Source of the DNA: Trichoplusia ni
Taxonomy: Eukaryota; Arthropoda; Insecta; Lepidoptera; Noctuidae
NCBI RefSeq assembly: GCF_003590095.1
Contig: NC_039494.1
Coordinates: forward strand, 4,030,001-4,094,000
Reading direction: 5' to 3'
Length of the DNA stretch: 64,000 nucleotides
Shown here: positions 39,201 through 48,235 of the stretch, piece by piece
Position numbering within the stretch: the first letter of the stretch is position 1
Layout of the letters: the number at the start of each line of letters is the position of its first letter
Made by a program: the position numbers and the translations under genes
The notes under the pieces: generated by a model
The model's database searches: none
Told to the model about the DNA's origin: nothing
The model's input: the letters and a program-made list of their open reading frames with translations, nothing else

Positions 39201-41873
39201 TTGTTATTACTTCACAAAACTACACCAAATTGAATTTCCGAATTAAATTGTCACCACAATTAATCATGTTGTAATGTAATGAAATAAACCACTTCACGAT
39301 TTCTCAATTCATTGAAAGCCTTCCAACCTTGCAAACTCTATTTAAATTCTCGGTTTAATTTTAAAATCCGTCACGTTCACGACTTTGCTCCTTTTACTTC
39401 ATAATTAGGATTCGAGTTGCTCAACTCTTTGTGCCGAAAGGTAATCTAATGGATACGCTATCGGTTTTTATTGTTTTGTATTGAATGTTTATTGAAAATT
39501 TGTTCAAAAAGTCATTTTTCCATTTAATATAGCAATGTCTAGCTAATAAATGACAGGATTAATATCCTACGTATTGTTTGTTTTTGTTTAAAATGCTCGT
39601 CGCATTTGATATGTAAGTCTTCTGTGAGTTTTATGTTTGTGTATTTATCTGAGATGTGTCTAAATACATATGTATCAACGTATAAGAAACCAAAAACTGA
39701 ATGCAGCATGATGTCAGCCATATCTCTTTCATTAATTGGCTCTTATTTATTTCCTCTTGTTCATTTCAATCGAAGATATTATTATTACAACCAAAAGGTT
39801 TATTTAGATCACCGTAAATTAAACTAGTCTATCTGCTTCTCCTTGCTTATTTCACGAACTATTTATTTCTTGCTAAAGAATCTTTTAAATGTAGAATTAT
39901 TATTTCTTAAATTTGATTAGTTCCTCTTCCAAAAATCAATAAAATTTCTGTTCAATTGTGAGTGAATGTTACGATCGCATTCTTGTTAAAAACTTTCAAT
40001 GTCAATATTGCAAAATACTTGAGTCTTGGGTCTTGAGTGCTCATATTTAGATATCCAAAATAAATGATTTGGATTTAAATTTTAGTCTTTATATTTGAGT
40101 TTGTAAAGTAAATACTTCAGAACCTTAACTTTTGAAAATGATATAGTCTAGCTTCAACTAAGCCTAAACTTATTCATTATTTAACGTGTATTACGTGTAC
40201 TTGTTTATTTTATTTTATAAGTTTCCTGAAGTCATCAATTGTTAACAGTACGTTGTTTCTAGCAATAAACGTAAATATTTGTATCCGCAAATCATAAATA
40301 CCCATACAAAACTCGCTTAATTGAATAATGACTATTGTTTATAGATTTCTATTGCCGTAGCATCCGTTGTCGGTTTGTATAACAAAACGTTTCCGATATA
40401 TCAACGATTATCGTCACGCAAAATAAATAATATGTATATGTAAACGTCACTGACAAACAGTGAGAACCAAAAAACCCCGTTAAACCTTATTTGAAACGCA
40501 ATTTCAAATCCCAATCGTTAGTTACCGGTATTTCATGCAATTTTATAAAAATACACATAAAAATAATGAATTACGTATAGTACTAGCCCATGCAGACATA
40601 GCGTACATCTAATCTGTCACATTGACACGTATCGAGGTGTAGCAAGCTTAGGACTCTTTATTCAATTGTTGGCACATCATATGACAAATACACCACTACA
40701 TATCACCCACATGCACTTCACATCAAGAAATGATACAGAAAAAACTATGCTCATATCTTTGTCACAAGAAAACTTATCGGAACACTCCACATAACTTCAC
40801 TATGGGAACCACAACACTGGCTACAGCTAAGCTTCTACACTTAAGGGTAAAATATAACTCGAATTAATTTATTACATCTGAAAATTATTACTTTTCCACC
40901 AAGCCCACTAAACCACTGGAATCTCTCTTGATTAATAAATTATTAAAAGAAAATACTTTATAATCTCCTCTCATTCATGAGCATATTTTTCATGAAACAC
41001 ATGAATATATTATTCATGAAACAAAGAAAATTTTAATATTTTAATTTAATATCACACCAAATGAATTTACACTAAACAAACTTTTGACACTGAAACTTTG
41101 AACTATAACTTATGTGTACATTTACTTTCTGAAATTAGATTCATTCAAATTTACATTAAACGTTAAAAACCTGTTTGAAGAAAGTTTTCGTTATGCTTGT
41201 TAGAAGTTTACACCCTAATCTTTTAAATTGTTACATACGTAGCTAAATGTCTGCATTGGCGTACGGTCATGGGTAAGTAAACACAAATATATAGAAACAT
41301 TATGCTAAAGCTTAAAGGAGAAGCTAAACCACGCATACGTAAACTGGTAAACGAAATGTCAAACTCAAGCTTATAACATAACACGTGGTAAATAAGTGCA
41401 TAAAACTAACGAAAATCTCACGACACAACACAAATAATGTGATCTCCTAACAATCAATGTGGTTGCAAAGTGTAAATTGCCTAACGTAGTATGAAACGCA
41501 ATCGACCGCTCTACTATTTTCGAATAGTGATCTAAAATTAGCTAACATACATTTGTGTGCAGCGGATCAACCCAAGCAACTATTTAAATCACAATCACGC
41601 GAACCCCTGAATGTTAAAAGCACACACAGTTAAAACAATACAGGCTATCATTCAAGTGACGTCATTAAACGTGTATTCGTGTCTTAAATTCAAATTAGGA
41701 ATAAACGCTGTTGTGTTTTAATAGTGTAACGTAACAAGCCAGTAAAGAGAGGCAATGAAAAAAGTTTTATACACAAACGACCTTACATGAAATCCATAAA
41801 CACACTAATGTAATTTAACTTTCGAGAGGTGCATTCATAACTATTAATTTAATAACGGTTAACTCAGGCGACA
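36201..41873. other. Gene desert, right part, with weak repeat modules
   Basis: No gene. A diffuse module AAGTCTACAAAT...CGTGACTT recurs at about 37130, 37340 and 38330, and in weaker form at about 38510 and 38870. Pyrimidine excess on the + strand persists to about 39 kb and then fades. Open frames (37547-37795 minus, 38325-38576 plus, 39606-39827 plus) have no recognisable domains. Confidence 0.45.
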
Positions 41874-42007
41874 TTATCGGGATTACCTGACTAGTTTCGG
41901 GCACAATCGGAGTCCTAAACCATGAGCTCGAGGCGGCGGGGTCGCAGGTCGACCCGCGACCCTGCTGCCGCGGCAGCTCACCCCGAAACTAGTCAGGGTC
42001 CCGATAA
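41874..42007. mobile_element. 134-bp MITE with about 28-bp terminal inverted repeats
   Basis: The left end TTATCGGGATTACCTGACTA runs on to GTTTCGGG. The right end is CCCGAAACTAGTCAGGGTCC then CGATAA, which is the inverse with two differences and a 1-2 nt indel. The inside is GC-rich (CpG-dense), unlike the flanks, and contains a GGTCG/CGACC palindrome. From memory this TTATCGGG...TGACTAGTTTCGGG end belongs to a widespread lepidopteran MITE family. It encodes nothing. Confidence 0.75.
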
Positions 42008-42943
42008 ATTTACGCATGATTCAACGGTTGTTTAATAAATAATTATAACACTAATGTTATTTCCGAAGATAGGCGAAGATAAAAGATAGCTGATAAGCTA
42101 CAGTTCCGTAACAAATTAATGAATAAAGTAGTGATAAACGAATGAATTATCAAAACCACAGCCGTACAACAGAACAACAATCACCTAAATGTGTCTAGCT
42201 CATTAACGTGCATGATTGAAGGATACAATTAACCTTTAAATGGCCAGTAAATTAGTTTAAAATTAATGTGACATTTTAAATATTCACAACTCTTCCAAAA
42301 GCGGAATATATGCAGAAGCGGTGACTACTAATTGGTATTATTAGCGACGTTCGTTATTCAAATCAACGCAGATCTGATTTCTTGCAAAGTAAATATCAAG
42401 AACTCGTTAAAAGCTGATAATTTTCCTAGGCAACACGCTAATGTTATTAACTCAAAACACAACGAGGTTCAATTAAGGAAAATACAATTAATTACCATTA
42501 ACTGGGTTATCGAACGAAACAAAAATAAATACATATACGTTCATTACACATAAACATATATTGCTACCTAATAAATGCGGAATAAAACCGATAAATAGAA
42601 TAAATACATAGAGACGGCTACTTAAAATACATGTCACGAATAATTAATTACTTGAAAAACCAACTCGTTAACCTGATAATTATCTGGCAGGATACATATA
42701 TCTAAAGATAATGTAATCTTATTACATTGTGGAAAAACACATTCAAATAAATTCAATCTTAAGATTTCCGATCGCATCAAAAAAAATCCGTAACTCAAAA
42801 CTTAATTAATATCTATTAATTCGTAATTCTATTAATTTTAAAATACATAAGAGGGACTCTACCCTTTTAATCTTATATAATATGTATGTATAAGTAACGC
42901 CTAATAATAACGTTTTATTTTTCTAGTTAAAAAAAATACTTTA
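42008..42943. other. Gene-free stretch
   Basis: AT-rich and without recognisable features. A 73-codon plus frame at 42332-42553 has no domain. Confidence 0.4.
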
Positions 42944-43205
42944 TAAACCTACTTGCGAAACATATTGCTCCTTATGATTTGCGACTCTATCCCCTTTTCC
43001 GTTTTCTAGTTAGTCAACTAATAATAACCATTTGTATGAACCTATTTGGAGACTTTAAATCCCTCCTTAGATTTTGAGACTATCCTTTACCGTATTTAAT
43101 TTATTTTTATAGTTTCGCAATAATAATAGCTTTATGAAGCTATTTGTGAAACTTTATATTACTCCTTATGTGTCGTGACTCTATCCTTTTCCGTACTTAA
43201 TCTAT
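42944..43205 (+). repeat. Three degenerate tandem copies of a roughly 97-bp unit
   Basis: Aligned words recur in order: AACCTACTTGCGAAAC / AACCTATTTGGAGAC / AGCTATTTGTGAAAC, then CTCCTTATG or CTCCTTAG (about 42968, 43062, 43161), then GACTCTATCC..TTTTCCGT or a variant. Spacing is about 94 and 99 bp. This is the last of the repeat families of the gene desert before the hsp70 region. Confidence 0.5.
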
Positions 43206-43713
43206 ATTTTATCCATAGGGACATTTTATTCGTTGCAGTAATAATTAAAAACCTTTGGTGACTATTTAAGGCAAATTAAAATGTTTGCTGCATTTTATTC
43301 CTAGCACACCTAGTTTGTAAACCTGGCAGTTGCCGAACTCTGCTTTTCTCATGCCTAGTGCAATTTAATTTCAGTAACGTAACTTCAATACGAAATTTTG
43401 GAAGTGCTAAAAGATTCACTAGATAGTGATTCAAAACTACGTAAAGTAGATAAAGACAAAGGGTTCTTGGATATAATTATTTTCCAGTCCCTTTTCGTAA
43501 AGGGCAAATTAAGCAGGATCGATATGGATCGACCAGCCGGACCTAAGGCAACACCTTGTGAAGTGAGCTCTTTTGTACTTTAACTCTGAAACACCCGGCC
43601 CTACTGAGTGACGTCATTCTTTTGTTAGAACTCACAGCTGTTTTAGCCCAACATAAAGAAATGACACGAAGTCATTTTTTTGTTCTTTTATTTGTAAACC
43701 TACTAACTGTTAA
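43206..43713. other. Intergenic stretch
   Basis: A good-looking splice acceptor (TTTAATTTCAG at about 43373) precedes an open frame of about 60 codons to TAA near 43581 (contains KVDKDKGFLDIIIF and RIDMDRPAGPKATPCE). It has no ATG start, no donor and no recognised family. I do not call it a gene. Confidence 0.3.
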
Positions 43714-43773
43714 ATAAATGTTAACATAGCCTATTTCTACCTGATAAATGTTAACATTGCCTATTTCTACCTG
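43714..43773 (+). repeat. Exact 30-bp tandem duplication
   Basis: Two adjacent copies of a 30-bp unit starting ATAAATGTTAACAT and ending CTATTTCTACCTG differ at one base. This looks like a recent slippage or repair event. Confidence 0.85.
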
Positions 43774-44850
43774 CCTTAAAATGATTAAATTGGAATAAAA
43801 GAAATAAAATGGCGACGAAAACCCGTGCACGTGGAAAATTTTCCATTGTTTTACATTTTGCGATGGACCGTAAATTCAATAGAGACGGCGATAAGGTAAA
43901 TTATTTTAGTAGCCACGTCGGCTGTTACTACCGAAGAAAATTATAAAGTCTAGATGTAAATTTTGACGTTTACCTTGCAAATTATTATTTTGCAGTTCCT
44001 ATTAGTTTAGACCCATGGTCCTTCTTGAAAATAGTTATCTCGAAAATGACATTGCATTGGGTACAGTTTTCATTTAACCTCATTTTATACAAATGTAGTA
44101 CAAACGTGTGAAAATTAAGTAAAAAAATGTTTTTAACACTTCAATATCCGACACAAGTTGAATTCCTTCCAAATGACAATAATTAAGTCTGTAACATACG
44201 TTACTTATTCCTCTGCTTTTGGTAATACGAAAAAAATCTGCGAGATAAAATGAAACAGCTGGAAATTGTTGATAAGCGATTAAATAATCCAAAACAAACA
44301 AACCAAGTGAAGGTCAAATAAGACGCCATTTTGGTCACGTATGTCGGCAAATATAAAACACCGGTAAAAATTTAATCCTACGCAAAATAGAAACCGAAAC
44401 ACCTGACACATCTTATATCTAACTTAAACACTACATAATATTCAAGCGTTTATCGAAATTAAAAAGAAATTTGCGAACACAACCACAACATGGCGATCTG
44501 TGACGCAATTGCAAGAATAACCAATTTCTGGCTGTAATATGAAAAACTTTTCCTGAAGTGAACAAAAATATAATTAAATAATACCTTACCTTACATCTTA
44601 TCCTTAAAAAACGTCTTCCCCTGCTTTTTACAATCAAAATTAAGAGGATCTACGCAGTAGTCGTCAACCGGGCGATGACTCCGCCATTTTATGTTCTAAC
44701 GGGACTTGCCACCTCTTTAGTTATACTCCGTACTTTAATATACATTTTTAAAACTATTATTTTACTTGGAATTTGCCTACATTTTAAGGGCCTGACTGGT
44801 CCTACCACTACACAATCCTAAAATACATGGTAAACCGAACCTCACCACTA
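43774..44850. other. Intergenic stretch
   Basis: No gene recognised. Short minus-strand frames (44080-44301, 44431-44637) have no domains. Confidence 0.4.
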
Positions 44851-44860
44851 GACTTGGAAA

Positions 44861-45187
44861 TGATATCTCATTGAAACCCCCCCGCGTTTCAGTTTATATA
44901 GCCATTGCGTCAGATGCAGTCCCCTCATACCACTTTATAACACGACCAAATAAAAGTCTTGAGAGTACACTTAGGTTCCGCTTAACAAACATACAACCAG
45001 AATAGGTAGGATAATAGTTCTAGAATGTTCCATGCCGCATAGAAAGAGACAATGCCATAAGAAAGAGCAAGACGACACTAATGGATCAATACATTTTCCA
45101 TAAAAAATATCTGCAGAACTCCTCAAGGGTAAAAGAGATAGATAATGATATGAAAGAGAAGGCAAGACAATTTAGAATGTTCTAGAC
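44861..45187 (-). promoter_or_regulatory. Minus-strand heat-shock-type promoter candidate / distal HSE module
   Basis: Two heat-shock elements are present: TTCtaGAAtgTTC at 45018-45030 (perfect, three units) and GAAtgTTCtaGA at about 45175-45186. About 118 bp to the left, TTTATATA on the + strand (44893-44900) reads TATATAAA on the minus strand, the same 8-mer used by both hsp70 genes. Initiator-like words on the minus strand include TCAAT near 44872 and TCATTT near 44861. Together this looks like a heat-inducible promoter firing leftward into the gene desert. No open reading frame of note follows. The HSE-bearing half also resembles a segment at 52.66-52.80 kb, so it may instead act as a distal enhancer or be part of a dispersed repeat. 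Confidence 0.35.
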
Positions 45188-45940
45188 TTTATTCCATTTA
45201 CAAGTGTTACCAGCTTTTAGTGCTTTTTCTCCCGATATAGATTTTTCCGGTTTTACATACATAAGTAAAATTCAAACATAAAATTTAGAGGTCTCTATCT
45301 AAATATGTTGTTCCCTCAACGTGTAAAATAAGTGCCCATAATTTAATCGATTATTTAACTAACTCATGGCACAAAATATGAAACCGTACTGTACTGATAA
45401 ATAACCCGCACAAGAAGGTAAAAAATATTTAACTCAAGAAAGAAGTGAACAGTTCTTACTTAACATTATGTACTAATTTTGTGGGTAAAGCCTGTTCCAA
45501 TGAGGAAATCAATAGATAATTTCGAAAAATACTGTTACTGCAGCAATTAACCAGAAAATATTATAAAATTAATCTTATATGGGATATTACTTTTTTTACT
45601 TACTTGCACTTATTGTAGTGTTTTGTCTTGTGTAGTGAAAGCATTTAACAGAATTAAGATATCACTTTAAAATCCAATCATCAGCAGTTCTTACAAATAA
45701 TTGTAAAATATTCCAGACATTGTTAACAAATGAATCTTCATCGGCTACAGACTCTGAAACACTTATTGATTTATATAACTTGCATAATGTACAATGCAAA
45801 AAAATAAAAGACACCAAGTGCCACGTCGTGTCAGAAACATTCTCTTATTACCCTTCAAACGGGGACTTTTCAAAATCTGGTATTACCATGTTTCACTCAC
45901 TCGCTCTAAACAAGTAGTGCTATCTCTTTCTTCTGTGCTC

Positions 45941-46077
45941 ATTGGTCGGCCGGCAAAAATTTTCCAGAAACTTTATTTCGAGAACCAATCAGAATAGTGG
46001 ATCGCGTACATTCTAGATTGTTCTCGAATGTCATTGGTCCGGTATATAAACCCGCGCGAACCGCGCCAAATCATTCA
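45941..46077 (+). promoter_or_regulatory. hsp70 copy A promoter (HSEs, CCAAT, TATA, Inr)
   Basis: HSE1 at 45962-45984 reads TTCcaGAAacTTTatTTCgaGAA (five units, one mismatch). HSE2 at 46011-46028 reads TTCtaGATtgTTCtcGAA (four units, one mismatch). CCAAT boxes lie at about 45941 (reverse), 45985 (forward) and 46032 (reverse). TATATAAA lies at 46043-46050, and an initiator ATTCAGTA puts the start at about 46077. The A-rich, little-structured 5' leader of about 130 nt is typical of heat-shock mRNAs, which are translated during stress. Confidence 0.9.
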
Positions 46078-46206
46078 GTATTTGAAAACACAAACAAGAG
46101 AAAGGAAGACGAGAAGCGGTTTTAATACCGAGCAACTTTACTCAAAGCGAAATATCAACGAGTTTACTATTTGAAGAGATTAAGACGAAATTATTCACAC
46201 TAAAAA

Positions 46207-48099
46207 ATGCCAGCTATCGGAATTGATCTTGGTACTACCTACTCCTGCGTTGGAGTATGGCAGCACGGGAATGTGGAGATCATCGCCAACGACCAGGGCA
46301 ACAGAACCACTCCATCATACGTCGCCTTCACGGACACCGAACGCCTGATTGGCGATGCCGCCAAGAACCAGGTCGCCCTGAACCCAACCAACACGGTGTT
46401 CGACGCCAAACGACTCATCGGCCGCAAGTTTGACGACCCGAAGATCCAGCAAGACATGCAGCACTGGCCCTTCAGAGTAGTCAGCGACTGCGGAAAACCA
46501 AAGATTCAGGTTGACTTCAAAGGAGAAAAGAAAACGTTCGCGCCGGAGGAGATCAGCAGCATGGTCCTCACAAAAATGAAGGAAACAGCTGAGGCTTACC
46601 TCGGAAATTCAATCCGCGATGCAGTCATCACAGTGCCAGCTTACTTCAACGACTCTCAGCGACAGGCAACCAAAGACGCCGGCGCTATCGCAGGTTTGAA
46701 TGTGCTGCGAATCATCAACGAACCCACCGCCGCCGCTCTCGCTTATGGTCTAGACAAGGACCTTAAAGGCGAGCGTAACGTTCTTATTTTCGACCTGGGT
46801 GGCGGTACCTTCGACGTGTCCATTCTCACAATTGACGAGGGCTCACTGTTCGAAGTAAGAGCAACTGCCGGCGACACGCACTTGGGAGGCGAGGACTTCG
46901 ACAACAGGTTGGTCAACCATCTCGCAGAAGAGTTCAAACGCAAGTACAAAAAGGACATCAAGAACAATGCGCGAGCGTTGCGTAGATTGCGCACTGCTGC
47001 TGAACGCGCCAAGCGCACTCTCTCATCGAGCACAGAAGCAAGCATCGAGATCGACGCGCTTCATGAGGGCATCGACTTCTACACACGGGTGTCTCGGGCA
47101 AGATTTGAAGAGCTCAATGCAGACTTGTTCCGTGGCACCCTTGAACCAGTCGAGAAGGCACTCAAGGATGCAAAACTTGACAAATCGTCCATTCATGACG
47201 TCGTGTTGGTCGGTGGATCTACTCGCATCCCCAAGATCCAAAATATGCTTCAGAACTTCTTCTGCGGCAAGAAGCTGAACCTATCCATCAACCCTGATGA
47301 GGCAGTGGCATATGGTGCTGCTGTCCAGGCAGCTATACTGAGCGGGGAACAGCACTCGAAGATCCAAGATGTGCTGCTCGTCGACGTGGCGCCCCTGTCG
47401 CTTGGTATCGAAACAGCCGGTGGCGTGATGACAAAGATTGTTGAACGAAACGCGAAGATCCCCTGCAAGCAATCACAGACGTTCACTACGTACTCTGACA
47501 ACCAGCCAGCAGTCACCATCCAGGTTTACGAGGGCGAGCGAGCCATGACTAAGGACAACAACCTGCTCGGCCGCTTCGACCTCACCGGTATCCCTCCGGC
47601 ACCTCGTGGAGTTCCCAAGATCGACGTCACCTTCGATCTTGACGCGAACGGTATCCTGAACGTATCCGCTAAAGAGAACAGCACCGGACGCAGTAAGAAC
47701 ATCGTCATCAAGAATGACAAAGGCCGCCTGTCTCAGGCAGAGATAGACCGCATGTTGTCGGAGGCCGAGCGATACAAGGAAGAAGACGAGCGCCAGCGGG
47801 AGAGAGTGGCGTCACGGAACCAGTTTGAATCGTACATCTTCAGCGTGAAGCAAGCGCTAGACGACGCCGGAGACAAGCTGAGCGAGCAAGACAAACAGGA
47901 GGCACGGCGCGAGTGCGACGAGGCGCTCCGGTGGCTCGATAACAACACGCTCGCCGAGAAGGATGAGTACGAGCACCGGCTGAAGGAGCTGCAGCGAGTG
48001 TGCTCGCCCGTCATGAGCAAGATGCACGGCGCGGCCGCCGGACAGGCTCCGGGTGGAAGGCCGGGCAATGCGGGACCCACCGTCGAGGAAGTAGACTAA
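46207..48099 (+). CDS. Hsp70: Inducible cytosolic Hsp70, copy A
   Basis: 630-residue ATP-dependent chaperone of the cytosol and nucleus that binds exposed hydrophobic segments of misfolded proteins with J-domain and nucleotide-exchange partners. The nucleotide-binding domain (about 1-383) carries IGIDLGTTYSCVGVW (4-18), IFDLGGGTFDVSIL (194-207) and DVVLVGGSTRIPKI (331-344). The interdomain linker is around DVLLVDVAPLSLGIETAGG (388-406). The substrate-binding beta and alpha domains follow, then a short G/P-rich tail ending EEVD, the TPR co-chaperone signal. It is intronless with a TATA/HSE promoter, hence the stress-inducible form rather than the intron-bearing cognate. An in-frame TAA at 46201-46203 fixes the start. 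Copy B differs at only two residues (here N134 and F351). Full-length, no defects seen. Confidence 0.98.
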   Translation: MPAIGIDLGTTYSCVGVWQHGNVEIIANDQGNRTTPSYVAFTDTERLIGDAAKNQVALNPTNTVFDAKRLIGRKFDDPKIQQDMQHWPFRVVSDCGKPKIQVDFKGEKKTFAPEEISSMVLTKMKETAEAYLGNSIRDAVITVPAYFNDSQRQATKDAGAIAGLNVLRIINEPTAAALAYGLDKDLKGERNVLIFDLGGGTFDVSILTIDEGSLFEVRATAGDTHLGGEDFDNRLVNHLAEEFKRKYKKDIKNNARALRRLRTAAERAKRTLSSSTEASIEIDALHEGIDFYTRVSRARFEELNADLFRGTLEPVEKALKDAKLDKSSIHDVVLVGGSTRIPKIQNMLQNFFCGKKLNLSINPDEAVAYGAAVQAAILSGEQHSKIQDVLLVDVAPLSLGIETAGGVMTKIVERNAKIPCKQSQTFTTYSDNQPAVTIQVYEGERAMTKDNNLLGRFDLTGIPPAPRGVPKIDVTFDLDANGILNVSAKENSTGRSKNIVIKNDKGRLSQAEIDRMLSEAERYKEEDERQRERVASRNQFESYIFSVKQALDDAGDKLSEQDKQEARRECDEALRWLDNNTLAEKDEYEHRLKELQRVCSPVMSKMHGAAAGQAPGGRPGNAGPTVEEVD

Positions 48100-48224
48100 A
48101 CTTGGAACGATCTCTCTCTAGTCCAATTCAATTGATTACCATGTAATTGCATTTGTAAATAGTAGATTGTAAGTTAATTTATTGTAATTTAAAAACCAAC
48201 TGAAGATCATGTGCTGAGAAACAA

Positions 48225-48230
48225 AATAAA
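48225..48230 (+). terminator. Poly(A) signal of hsp70 copy A
   Basis: AATAAA 126 bp after the stop. The 3' UTR before it is nearly identical to that of copy B, and similarity ends just after this signal. Confidence 0.85.
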
Positions 48231-48235
48231 AAAAT

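Noticed and set aside
43398..43583. 60-codon open frame after a good splice acceptor
   Set aside because: No ATG, no donor, no recognised family and no neighbouring exons; recorded only in the stretch description.
28457..45010. The hsr-omega nonamer ATAGGTAGG at 28457-28465 and 45002-45010
   Set aside because: Both hits are on the + strand, not the proposed transcript strand, and one or two hits are expected by chance in 64 kb; no enrichment, so not used as evidence.
44861..45190. A third, degraded hsp70 gene next to the HSEs at 45 kb
   Set aside because: No Hsp70 coding similarity on either strand around the TATA/HSE group; only promoter-like elements are present.
46239..48080. Several 60-115 codon minus-strand open frames across hsp70 copy A (and the same set in copy B)
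   Set aside because: They mirror the GC-rich codon pattern of the sense gene and recur at identical places in both copies; no independent start context or domain.
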